The position numbers and the translations under genes were made by a program. Shown one piece after another: positions 1 to 7,878 of a stretch of 9,233 nucleotides of DNA. Within the stretch, counting starts at the first letter, position 1; the number at the start of each line of letters is the position of its first letter. The notes below the pieces were generated by a model. It was given only the letters and a program-made list of their open reading frames with translations, did no database searches and was not told where the DNA came from. Origin of the DNA: an uncultured Caulobacteraceae bacterium (GTDB lineage Bacteria; Pseudomonadota; Alphaproteobacteria; Caulobacterales; Caulobacteraceae); the NCBI GenBank assembly GCA_946480495.1, contig CAMLKO010000030.1, positions 1-9,233 of the forward strand, given 5' to 3'.

Positions 1-1730
<1,730 letters not shown>

Positions 1731-1733
1731 GGC

Positions 1734-3215
1734 TCAAGCCTCCTCGAATGCGGTGGCGAAACGGACGGGCGCCATCGGCTCGCAGTAGCCGTCGGGGCCG
1801 GGCAGGCGGGGGTTGGGCGCCTCGACGGGGATGGCGGCGGCCTTCTCCACCTCCACCGGCTTGTCATCGCCGTTGCGGAAGACGGTGACGCCGAGGATCT
1901 TTTCCTCCTGCGCCGCGATGGCGGCCAGGCGCGCCTCGCGGGCGGCGGCGACCTTCGACTGGACGGCGCCGGAGCCCAGCGCGGCGACAATGCCGCCCGC
2001 CGCCTCGATGGCCTGGAACTCGGCCCAGGCGGCCTTGGCCAACTCGTCGGTCAGGGTGTCGAGGAACCAGGCGCCGCCCGCCGGATCGGCGACGCGGCCG
2101 AGGTTGGCCTCTTCCATCAGGATCAGCTGGGTGTTGCGGGCCTGGCGCCGCGCAAAGGCGGTGGGCAGCCCCAGCGCATCGGTGAAGGCGCCGAGCACGA
2201 TCGCATCCGCCCCGCCCACAGCGGCGCCGAAGCCCGCGGCGGTCAGGCGGATGAGGTTGGTCCAGGGGTCGAGCCGCGTCAGCATCCGGTGCGATGAGCG
2301 GGCTTCGATTCGGGCCCGCACCGCGCCGGCCTCGCAGGCCTCGATGATGCGCGCCCACAGCGCCCGCGCGGCGCGGACCTTGGCGATGTCGATGAAGTAC
2401 TGGCCATCCACGCTGACGCCCAGGACCACGCGGCCGAAGGCGTCTTCCATGGCGACCCCGGCGCGGCGCAGCGCCTTGACGTAGGTGAGGCCCGCGGCGG
2501 CCATGAAGCCCAGCTCCTGGGCCTCCGAGCCCCCGGCCTCATGCACGACGCGGCCGCTCGCCAGCATCAGGCTGGCCTTGGGATAGGTGGTCGCCAGCCG
2601 CGCGCCGACGGTCGCGGCGCTGACCAGGTGGCTCTCGACCGGTCCCGGGCTCTCGCCGGTCAGCGCAAAGGCGCTCAGCGGGTCCATGTGGAAGGCCAGC
2701 GGCGCGGCCGGCGCGGCCTTGGCCAGCGCGCCCAGCCAGTCGGCGGCCTTGGGTCCGAGATAGCCCGCGTCCAGCGCGACCGGCGCGAGGTCCAGCAGCA
2801 CGCCGTCGAGCACCCGGCCCAGCCCTTCCGCCGAGCCCACGGACACGCCGCGTTCGCCGGCCGGATCGATCTGCACCAGCACCGAGGCCGCGCCGCCTTC
2901 GAGGTCCTTCAGCACCTCGGCGTTGGCCTGGGCGGCGTCGGGATGGGCCGTCGCCATCCGCACATCCCACGGCCGCTCGGCGTCGCGGGGGCGAAGGTCG
3001 CGGACGGTTCCCACGGCTTCGCGGTACAGGGGCCGGATGGCGATTCCGTCGGCCGTGCGGCTGACGAGGTCGTCGAGCGAGCCGCCTTTCAGCGTCTTTT
3101 CGACCAGCGCCAGCCAGTCGGCGCGGTTCTGCTCCGGGAAATCTTCGGCAAGGGGAACAATCGCGCCGTCCAAGTGACCAAGGCTCCGCTGCGGTGCAAC
3201 AATTTGCCCGCACAT
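1734..3215 (-). CDS. mutA: Methylmalonyl-CoA mutase small subunit
   Basis: Non-catalytic partner of MutB in the heterodimeric mutase. The 493 residues cover an N-terminal arm and a TIM-barrel-like domain with family blocks: VPLAEDFPEQNRADWLALV near residues 20-38, GIAIRPLY near 57-64, VSVDGQYFIDIAKVRAARALW, SSHRMLTRLDPWTNLIR, ARRQARNTQLILMEEANLG and DPAGGAWFLDTLTDELA. It ends at PVRFATAFEEA, directly after the barrel. It therefore lacks the degenerate C-terminal B12-like domain of the longer (about 640-residue) actinobacterial small subunits; from family knowledge, some proteobacterial small subunits are similarly short. The stop TGA lies 3 nt before the mutB ATG. Two starts are possible. ATG at 3215 gives MCGQIVAPQ. 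TTG at 3173 has GGAG 10 nt upstream and gives MDGAIVPLAEDFPEQ, nearer to the usual N-terminus. Its promoter should lie in the divergent region before the nitronate monooxygenase gene. Confidence 0.93.
   Translation of the reverse strand: MCGQIVAPQRSLGHLDGAIVPLAEDFPEQNRADWLALVEKTLKGGSLDDLVSRTADGIAIRPLYREAVGTVRDLRPRDAERPWDVRMATAHPDAAQANAEVLKDLEGGAASVLVQIDPAGERGVSVGSAEGLGRVLDGVLLDLAPVALDAGYLGPKAADWLGALAKAAPAAPLAFHMDPLSAFALTGESPGPVESHLVSAATVGARLATTYPKASLMLASGRVVHEAGGSEAQELGFMAAAGLTYVKALRRAGVAMEDAFGRVVLGVSVDGQYFIDIAKVRAARALWARIIEACEAGAVRARIEARSSHRMLTRLDPWTNLIRLTAAGFGAAVGGADAIVLGAFTDALGLPTAFARRQARNTQLILMEEANLGRVADPAGGAWFLDTLTDELAKAAWAEFQAIEAAGGIVAALGSGAVQSKVAAAREARLAAIAAQEEKILGVTVFRNGDDKPVEVEKAAAIPVEAPNPRLPGPDGYCEPMAPVRFATAFEEA
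1739..1745 (-). promoter_or_regulatory. Shine-Dalgarno of mutB inside the 3' end of mutA
   Basis: GAGGAGG on the minus strand, 8 nt before the mutB ATG. It overlaps the last codons of mutA (FEEA). The strong match fixes the mutB start and supports translational coupling of the two subunits. Confidence 0.8.
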
Positions 3216-3221
3216 GCCGCC

Positions 3222-3250
3222 TTGCCGCAGGGGCCGTCAAGCGCTACGCC
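3222..3250 (+). promoter_or_regulatory. Possible promoter of the nitronate monooxygenase gene
   Basis: TTGCCGC (3222-3228), a 14-nt spacer, then GCTACGCC (3243-3250). This resembles the Caulobacter housekeeping pattern TTGACGS, N10-14, GCTANAWC, with one mismatch in the -35 and two in the -10. It would start transcription near 3257, about 50 nt before the ATG at 3308. This is inference from consensus matching only. Confidence 0.35.
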
Positions 3251-3273
3251 TTGCAGGCTTCAAACACCTGTTT
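3251..3273. promoter_or_regulatory. Two abutting palindromes in the divergent mutA / nitronate monooxygenase region
   Basis: TTGCAGGCTTCAA (3251-3263) is an imperfect palindrome with arms TTGCAG and CTTCAA around one central base. AAACACCTGTTT (3262-3273) has perfect 5-nt arms and a 2-nt centre. They sit just downstream of the predicted plus-strand -10 box and between the two divergent genes, a plausible place for a repressor operator. No known regulator site is recognised. Confidence 0.3.
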
Positions 3274-3294
3274 TACTTACAGCGTACATCAACC

Positions 3295-3299
3295 GGAGA
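3295..3299 (+). promoter_or_regulatory. Shine-Dalgarno of the nitronate monooxygenase gene
   Basis: GGAGA, 8 nt before the ATG at 3308. It selects this start over the in-frame upstream ATG at 3194, whose extension runs antisense over the 5' end of mutA. Confidence 0.7.
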
Positions 3300-3307
3300 C
3301 CCGCCCG

Positions 3308-4315
3308 ATGAGCCTGCCGCCGATCCTTCGTGACCGTCTGCGCCTGCCCGTGATCGGCTCGCCCCTGTTCATCATCTCCAACCCCGACCTGGTGATCGCC
3401 CAGTGCACGAGCGGGGTCGTGGGCTCTTTTCCGTCGCTGAACGCCCGGCCCGTGTCGCTGCTCGACGAGTGGCTGCACCGGATCACCGAAGAGCTCGCCG
3501 CGTGGGACAGGGCGCATCCGGACCTGCCCTCGGCGCCCTTCGCGGTGAACCAGATCGTCCACAAGACCAACAACCGGCTGGAGCAGGACCTCGAGCTCTG
3601 CGTGAAGTGGAAGGTCCCGGTGGTGATCACCTCGCTGGGCGCGCGCGAGGACGTGAACGCGGCGATCCACTCCTACGGCGGGATCGTGCTGCACGACGTG
3701 ATCAACAACCGCTTCGCCAGGAAGGCGATCGAGAAGGGCGCCGACGGCCTGATCCCGGTGGCGGCCGGCGCCGGCGGCCATGCCGGGACGCTGTCGCCGT
3801 TCGCGCTGGTGCAGGAAATCCGCCAGTGGTTCGACGGGCCGGTGGCGCTGTCCGGCTCGATCGCCAACGGCGCGGCGATCCTGGCGGCGCAGGCGATGGG
3901 CGCGGACCTCGCCTACATCGGCTCGGCCTTCATCGCCACGGCAGAGGCCAACGCCCCCGAGGCCTACAAGCAGATGATCGTCGAGAGCGGCGCCGACGAC
4001 ATCGTCTATTCCAGCCTCTTCACCGGCGTGCACGGAAACTACCTCAAGCCGTCCATCGTGAAGGCCGGCATGGACCCCGACAACCTGCCGGAAAGCGACC
4101 CCTCGGCGATGAACTTCGGCTCGGGCGGCAACACCGAAGCCAAGGCCTGGCGCGACATCTGGGGCTGCGGCCAGGGCATCGGCGCGGTGAAGAGCGCGCC
4201 CTCGGCCGCCGAATTCATCGCCAAACTTGCGGAAGAATACGAGGACGCCAAGGCCGCCCTCGCCGCCAAGACCGCGCTGACAAGCGGCCACAAGCTGGCG
4301 CTGGCGGCGGAGTAA
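3308..4315 (+). CDS. Nitronate monooxygenase (2-nitropropane dioxygenase family), FMN-dependent
   Basis: FMN flavoprotein of class I nitronate monooxygenase type. It oxidises alkyl nitronates, such as propionate 3-nitronate, with O2, giving carbonyl products and nitrite; this is probably a detoxification role. The 335 residues form one TIM barrel. The N-terminal strand LRLPVIGSPLFIISNPDLV carries the conserved substrate/FMN loop. PFAVNQIVH (77-85), VVITSLGA (105-112), GADGLIPVAAGAGGHAG (144-160) and ALSGSIANGAAILAAQAMGAD followed by YIGSAFIAT (phosphate-binding part) are all typical. H158, in GAGGHAG, is the expected catalytic base. The length is normal and there is no signal peptide. The gene diverges from mutAB and is followed 5 nt after its stop by a hairpin, so it appears to be a single-gene transcript. 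Some family members act as enoyl-ACP reductase-like enzymes, so the exact substrate is not assured. Confidence 0.9.
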   Translation: MSLPPILRDRLRLPVIGSPLFIISNPDLVIAQCTSGVVGSFPSLNARPVSLLDEWLHRITEELAAWDRAHPDLPSAPFAVNQIVHKTNNRLEQDLELCVKWKVPVVITSLGAREDVNAAIHSYGGIVLHDVINNRFARKAIEKGADGLIPVAAGAGGHAGTLSPFALVQEIRQWFDGPVALSGSIANGAAILAAQAMGADLAYIGSAFIATAEANAPEAYKQMIVESGADDIVYSSLFTGVHGNYLKPSIVKAGMDPDNLPESDPSAMNFGSGGNTEAKAWRDIWGCGQGIGAVKSAPSAAEFIAKLAEEYEDAKAALAAKTALTSGHKLALAAE

Positions 4316-4320
4316 TCGGG

Positions 4321-4350
4321 GGAGAAGACGCGGCTTATCCGCGTCTCTCC
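4321..4350 (+). terminator. Strong hairpin after the nitronate monooxygenase gene, without a U-tract
   Basis: The left arm GGAGAAGACGCGG pairs with CCGCGTCTCTCC, leaving one bulged A and a 5-nt CTTAT loop. This gives 12 base pairs, starting 5 nt after the stop codon. No T-run follows on either strand, so it is either a non-canonical terminator, common in high-GC genomes, or an mRNA 3'-end stabiliser. It also separates the phage-like module from the metabolic gene. Confidence 0.55.
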
Positions 4351-4373
4351 AAACTGCCCCCAACATCGGCGTC

Positions 4374-5858
4374 ATGTCAGACGACGCCACACCCAGACTT
4401 TCGCTGCCCTATCTCGCCGCCGGTCAGGCGCAGAAGCATGTGACGCTCAACGAGAGCCTCGCCCTGCTCGACGGGCTGGTCCAGACCGCGGTGGAGAGCC
4501 GCGCGACCTCGGCTCAACCGGCCACGCCCACGGACGGCGCCCTCTACATCCTGCCCGCCGGCGCAACCGGCGCGGACTGGAGCGGGAAGGCGGCCGGGAC
4601 CGCGATGCGCTACGAGGCCGGCGCGTGGGCGGAGCTGCCGGTCGGCGAGGGATGCCTCGCCTACGTGAAGGACGAAGACGCGGCGGTCTTCTTCGACGGC
4701 TCGGCCTGGAACAGCATCGGGCTCGCCATCGATGAGCTGCAGAACCTGTCGCTGCTCGGCGTCAACACCACGGCGGACGCGACCAACAAGCTCGCGGTCG
4801 CATCGGATGCGGTGCTGTTCACCCATGGCGGCGCGGACTCGCAGGTGAAGGTCAACAAGAACGCCGCGGGCGACACCGCCTCGCACCTGTTCCAGACCGG
4901 CTATTCCGGCCGCGCCGAGTTCGGCCTGACCGGCAGCGACGACTTCACCCTGAAGGTCTCGGCCGACGGCTCCAGCTGGAATGACGTGCTGAGCGTCGAC
5001 CGCGCCACCGGCAAGGCGACCTTCGCCCTCTCCCCCGTCCGTTCGCAGACCGACGTCTTCACCTCCAGCGGGACCTACAATGTTCCGGCCTGGGCCACCC
5101 GGCTGCGGATCACCTGCATCGGCGGCGGGGGCGGGGGCGCCTGCGGGGCGGCGGGCACGAACGCCGCCACCCGAAGCGGCGGCGCCGGGGGCGGCGCGGG
5201 CGGGCGCTCGGCGATGGAGTACGACGTCGCCGATCTCGCCGCATCGCTGACCGTCACCATCGGCGCGGCCGGGACGGGCACGGCGGGCGTGACCGGCACG
5301 GCCTCGAGCGTCTTCGGCGGCGGCGGGGGCGACACCAGCGTCAGCAGCGCGGGCTCGGTGATCCTGCTGGGCGGCGGCGGCAGCGGAGGCCTTGCGGGCG
5401 GCAACGGCGGGACCGGCGGGACCGGCAACACCATCTCCAACGCCGGCGGCGTGCAGGCGGGCGGCTCGACCAGCGTGGGCGGGGAAACGACGAGGACCGA
5501 CGCGCCCGGCGGCGGCGGCGGCGGCGCGCAGCTGGTCACCGCCGGAACTGCGGCCAACGGCGGCCGGGGCGGCGACGGCTACTACATCGGCTCGACCGGC
5601 CACCGCGGTCAGCGGGGCGTGGCCGGAACGGGCGCGGGCGGCGCGGGCGGCGCGGGCTCGCCCAAGGCCTGGACGCTGGGCTGCGGCGGAGGCGGCGGAG
5701 GCGGCGCCAACAGCACGACCACCAACGGCGGCGCTGGCGGCGCCGGCGGCGCGCCGGGCGGCGGCGGAGGCGGGGGCGGCGCGACCCGCGACACCTTCAC
5801 CTCCGGCGCGGGCGGCGATGGCGGCCGCGGCGAGGTCTGGATCGAAGCGATCGGGTGA
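4374..5858 (+). CDS. DUF2793-containing phage/GTA tail-fibre-like protein with glycine-rich C-terminal domain
   Basis: Likely a distal tail-fibre or receptor-binding protein of a phage or gene transfer agent. The 494 residues fall in three parts. Residues 1-115 are a DUF2793 domain, with RLSLPYLAAGQAQKHVTLNE and the typical YILPAGATGADWSGKA and AVFFDGSAW blocks. Residues 115-235 are a beta-rich connector (LLGVNTTADATNKLAV, LFQTGYSGRAEFGLTGSDDF, SVDRATGKATF) often seen after DUF2793. Residues 249-494 are glycine-rich, about 40 percent Gly by direct count, with GGxGG runs, ending GGRGEVWIEAIG. Such domains can pack as polyglycine-II helix bundles at fibre tips and bind cell-surface sugars. The N-terminal assignment is well supported; receptor binding is inferred. 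There is no clear Shine-Dalgarno before the ATG. The GC-rich repeats create long open frames on other strands that are not genes. The stop lies 5 nt before the next gene. Confidence 0.85.
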   Translation: MSDDATPRLSLPYLAAGQAQKHVTLNESLALLDGLVQTAVESRATSAQPATPTDGALYILPAGATGADWSGKAAGTAMRYEAGAWAELPVGEGCLAYVKDEDAAVFFDGSAWNSIGLAIDELQNLSLLGVNTTADATNKLAVASDAVLFTHGGADSQVKVNKNAAGDTASHLFQTGYSGRAEFGLTGSDDFTLKVSADGSSWNDVLSVDRATGKATFALSPVRSQTDVFTSSGTYNVPAWATRLRITCIGGGGGGACGAAGTNAATRSGGAGGGAGGRSAMEYDVADLAASLTVTIGAAGTGTAGVTGTASSVFGGGGGDTSVSSAGSVILLGGGGSGGLAGGNGGTGGTGNTISNAGGVQAGGSTSVGGETTRTDAPGGGGGGAQLVTAGTAANGGRGGDGYYIGSTGHRGQRGVAGTGAGGAGGAGSPKAWTLGCGGGGGGGANSTTTNGGAGGAGGAPGGGGGGGGATRDTFTSGAGGDGGRGEVWIEAIG

Positions 5859-5863
5859 ACGGA

Positions 5864-6046
5864 ATGACAAACCGATATGCGCTCGTCGATGCCGGCGGGC
5901 TGGTCATCAACATCATCGAATGGGACGGCGCGGCCGAGTGGTCGCCGCCGGAAGGGCTGACGGCCGTGGAGGCCCCGCAGGAGGCCTCGAAGGACTGGAC
6001 CCTCGCCGGCGGCGTCTGGACCGCGCCCTTGGACGGAGAGGCCTGA
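5864..6046 (+). CDS. Small phage-type hypothetical protein (60 aa)
   Basis: The 60-residue protein starts MTNRYALVDAGGLVINIIEW, followed by DGAAEWSPPEGLTAV. From family familiarity, small proteins with the pattern YALVDxxGxVxNxIEWDG, then W-PPEG, sit beside tail-fibre genes in phages and are sometimes annotated as fibre-associated or assembly proteins. Its role is unknown. An alternative GTG start at 5855 would overlap the previous stop as GTGA and add three residues; neither start has a good ribosome-binding site. The stop TGA shares one base with the ATG of the following gene, indicating tight coupling inside a three-gene transcription unit. It is too small for confident fold assignment. 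Confidence 0.7.
   Translation: MTNRYALVDAGGLVINIIEWDGAAEWSPPEGLTAVEAPQEASKDWTLAGGVWTAPLDGEA
6035..6040 (+). promoter_or_regulatory. Shine-Dalgarno of the holin-like gene
   Basis: GGAGAG, 5 nt before the ATG at 6046 and inside the last codons of the upstream 60-residue gene. It fixes the start of the holin-like protein. Confidence 0.65.
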
Positions 6047-6555
6047 TGGATATCCTTGGAGCGGCGGGCGGCGGCGCCCTGGGCGCGGCCTTCGGGGCGC
6101 TGGGCTCGGTGCTGAACCGGGGGTTCGGCCTGCTGGAGATGCGCGAGAAGCGCCAGGACCGGCAGATGGAGCTCGCCCACGAGAAGGATCGCTGGGTCCA
6201 CGAAACGGAGATGGCCGCGGCCGCGCGGACCGACCGGGCCGAGGAAGCCGCGCAGGCTCTGGACCAGACGCAGGCGCAGGGATCCTGGGCCGGGCTGACC
6301 GGCTCCGTCGCGGCCGAGGCGGCCATCGGGCCGAGCTGGCCCTGGGTCAACGCCGTGCGCGCGCTGACCCGGCCGGCGCTGACGGTGATGCTGTGGCTGC
6401 TCTACGCCCTGCTGTTCCTGGCGGCGGCCGCGGGCGCGCTGCACCCCGACGCCGCCGCTTCCGTGGTGACGGGAGCGGCGGACACCATCAGCTTCTCGGC
6501 GGCGACGGCGCTGACCTGGTGGTTCGGCGACCGCGCGCCGCGGCGTGCGCCCTAG
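6046..6555 (+). CDS. Holin-like membrane protein of a phage/GTA module
   Basis: The 169-residue protein resembles phage and GTA 3TM-holin-type proteins. Residues 3-23 are a small-residue, Gly/Ala-rich hydrophobic helix (LGAAGGGALGAAFGALGS). Residues 31-76 are highly charged and probably coiled coil (EMREKRQDRQMELAHEKDRW). Residues 99-110 (PWVNAVRALTRP) lead into a clear transmembrane segment at 110-130. A second hydrophobic segment at about 138-160 ends in the conserved-looking WWFGDR (158-163). If it is a holin, it would form inner-membrane lesions for endolysin release; no endolysin gene is visible here, so lysis function is an inference. The start is set by the one-base stop/start overlap and GGAGAG. 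Its stop codon overlaps the stop of the convergent lipoprotein gene. An alternative is an uncharacterised membrane-anchored phage structural accessory protein. Confidence 0.7.
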   Translation: MDILGAAGGGALGAAFGALGSVLNRGFGLLEMREKRQDRQMELAHEKDRWVHETEMAAAARTDRAEEAAQALDQTQAQGSWAGLTGSVAAEAAIGPSWPWVNAVRALTRPALTVMLWLLYALLFLAAAAGALHPDAAASVVTGAADTISFSAATALTWWFGDRAPRRAP

Positions 6556-6989
6556 GGCTTCGCGTTCGGCGGCAGGGCGGCGACTTCGGCGGCCGTCAGC
6601 CTGCGGATCGCGCGCGGGAAGAGCGGCGTGGTGAAGCCGGTCGTCGAGGCGATCTTCAGGTCGAGGTCGTTGGCCGAGCAGACCCGGCTCGAACCGCGCA
6701 CGGTATTGATGATGAACTGCCCGCCGCGGTCGAGCGGCCCCGTGCCGGGCAGCAGGTCGACGCGGTAGTAGCGGTTGCCGCTGACCTTCAGGAACAGCAC
6801 GTCGTCCGAGGGCGAAGACCAGCTCTCCCACTGGTTCGTGGAGAAGCAGTCGCCCGAGGGCATCATGGCCGGGCTGTAGGCCGGGGCTCCCGGCGGCGGG
6901 GGCGGTGCGGGCGGCCAGGCGGCGCAGGCGCCGAGCGTCAGGGTAAGAGCGGTCGCCGCCAAGGGGGGAAGTTTGGCGAAACGTGTCAT
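6552..6989 (-). CDS. DUF6491-like lipoprotein
   Basis: Predicted lipoprotein of 145 residues. A basic start (MTRFAK) and a hydrophobic stretch precede the lipobox LGAC with C22, then a Pro-rich linker (residues 26-36). The mature part has two cysteines, C48 (GDCF) and C104 (SRVCSANDLDL), and a beta-rich core (VLFLKVSGNRYYRVDLLPG), ending with TTGFTTPLFPRAIRRLTAAE. This C-F, YYRVDL, C-x3-DL pattern fits the DUF6491 family of small periplasmic lipoproteins common in Caulobacterales and sphingomonads. No function is known. The start has a strong GGAGG at 6996-7000, 6 nt upstream. It converges on the holin-like gene with overlapping stop codons. The 94-nt gap to the next upstream minus-strand gene leaves co-transcription open. 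Confidence 0.75.
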   Translation of the reverse strand: MTRFAKLPPLAATALTLTLGACAAWPPAPPPPPGAPAYSPAMMPSGDCFSTNQWESWSSPSDDVLFLKVSGNRYYRVDLLPGTGPLDRGGQFIINTVRGSSRVCSANDLDLKIASTTGFTTPLFPRAIRRLTAAEVAALPPNAKP

Positions 6990-6992
6990 GGC

Positions 6993-7023
6993 GTACCTCC
7001 GGCCGCCGCGAAGGTACGGCGGC
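6993..7023 (-). promoter_or_regulatory. Interlocking hairpins at the ribosome-binding site of the lipoprotein gene
   Basis: On the minus strand GCCGCCG (7023-7017) can pair with CGGCGGC (7008-7002), and GTACCT (7017-7012) can pair with AGGTAC (6998-6993). The second pairing buries part of the GGAGG Shine-Dalgarno (6996-7000). The two stems interleave, so they are either alternatives or an H-type pseudoknot. The complementarity is seen directly; any regulatory role is inferred. Confidence 0.35.
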
Positions 7024-7083
7024 TCACATCAGAATTGATCCGACGTGATCTGGTCGCAAGGCGGCCGGCGATTTTTTACGGCT

Positions 7084-7506
7084 TCAGGGCCTGCGGCGAA
7101 CCCGGCAGCGGCGGCAGGTGACGTAGCCGGGCATGGCCCGGCTGTTCATGAACTCGTGCCCGTCGGTCATGCACTTGAGGTAGGAGACCGGCCGGAACGG
7201 CGAGCGAAGGGATGCGCCGGCTTCGGCGGACGGCTCGACGGTCGTGACGACTTCGAGCATCGGCGCGGCCGGGCGGGGCGGCTGGAACCGGATCTCGCGG
7301 TGGTCGACCAGACCCAGCACGGTATCGATGGCCGTCAGCTGCTCCTGCAGCCGCTGCAGTCCCGCGAGCGCTTCCTCGATCTTGGCGCCGATGGCGGCCT
7401 GACGCTCCTGGAGCGCGCCGACGACCTGCCGGCCTTCGGCGATCTTGGACGCAATGTCGCGCCGCTTCGCGTCGAGCGAAGTCTCATCGGTGGCGATGTC
7501 CAGCAA
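7084..7506 (-). CDS. Hypothetical coiled-coil protein with C-terminal zinc-ribbon-like motif
   Basis: The 140-residue protein is not recognised. Residues about 8-66 are rich in Ala, Glu, Lys and Gln with heptad spacing (KRRDIASKIAEGRQVVGALQ and onward), so probably a coiled coil. A Pro-rich linker follows at 74-82, then a C-terminal cluster C112-x4-H117-x13-C131-x2-C134 (KCMTDGHEF, VTCRRCR) that could bind one zinc ion, ending in a basic tail RVRRRP. The only suitable in-frame start is TTG at 7506, with GGGGGA 8 nt upstream; the nearby ATG is in another frame. A stop lies 8 codons upstream of the TTG. A good -10-like box lies about 43 nt upstream. The motif order suggests a dimeric nucleic-acid or protein-binding factor, but no function can be assigned. 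Confidence 0.65.
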   Translation of the reverse strand: MLDIATDETSLDAKRRDIASKIAEGRQVVGALQERQAAIGAKIEEALAGLQRLQEQLTAIDTVLGLVDHREIRFQPPRPAAPMLEVVTTVEPSAEAGASLRSPFRPVSYLKCMTDGHEFMNSRAMPGYVTCRRCRVRRRP

Positions 7507-7548
7507 GCTCGCATTCCCCCAAACGGACTAAGCCGGACGTTTTACTTT

Positions 7549-7556
7549 GTATTAGC
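7549..7556 (-). promoter_or_regulatory. Possible -10 element for the coiled-coil/zinc protein gene
   Basis: GCTAATAC on the minus strand matches seven of eight positions of the Caulobacter -10 consensus GCTANAWC. It would give a leader of about 36 nt. No convincing -35 box lies at 10-14 nt, so this is tentative. Confidence 0.3.
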
Positions 7557-7709
7557 CAATAGTCACGCTTCCGATTCGGCCGGACGGTGCGGCGTTTTGA
7601 CGCTATCGCGCGTAAAACCGCTGGTAGAACAAAGCCCTAGGGGCGATCAAGGTTAACGGCCCGCGCGGGGCCGCGGCCGGGCTCGACCGCAAGTCACCTT
7701 GGGGAGAAG

Positions 7710-7784
<75 letters not shown>

Positions 7785-7801
7785 GAAAGGCGGAGGCGCG
7801 C

Positions 7802-7830
7802 CTGATAGCGAATGTCGGCAGCCGGGTGAA
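7802..7830 (-). promoter_or_regulatory. Possible promoter of tRNA-Thr
   Basis: On the minus strand TTCACCC (7830-7824), a 14-nt spacer, then GCTATCAG (7809-7802). This resembles TTGACGS, N10-14, GCTANAWC, with two mismatches in the -35 and about three in the -10. It is placed to start transcription about 10 nt before the tRNA 5' end. Confidence 0.4.
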
Positions 7831-7878
7831 GCGAAATCGGTCTTGACCGGCAAGGCGCCTCGCCGCACCCAAGCCCTT

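Noticed and set aside
3260..4390. Open frame of 376 codons antisense to the nitronate monooxygenase
   Set aside because: Low-complexity Arg/Gly/Val composition typical of high-GC antisense frames; the plus strand carries clear FMN-binding motifs.
4377..5870. Open frame of 497 codons on the minus strand opposite the fibre-like gene
   Set aside because: It is an Ala/Arg-rich antisense image of the DUF2793 and glycine-rich coding sequence, with no family features. The plus-strand frame has recognisable domains.
7057..7078. Rho-independent terminator at the GC-rich stretch followed by TTTTTT
   Set aside because: The GC part is a loopless short palindrome, and no plus-strand gene ends nearby; on the minus strand the A-run precedes the GC part, the wrong order.
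7596..7624. Plus-strand promoter with TTGACGC and GGTAGAAC
   Set aside because: Both boxes match well individually but are 19 nt apart, too far for this consensus, and no plus-strand gene follows directly.
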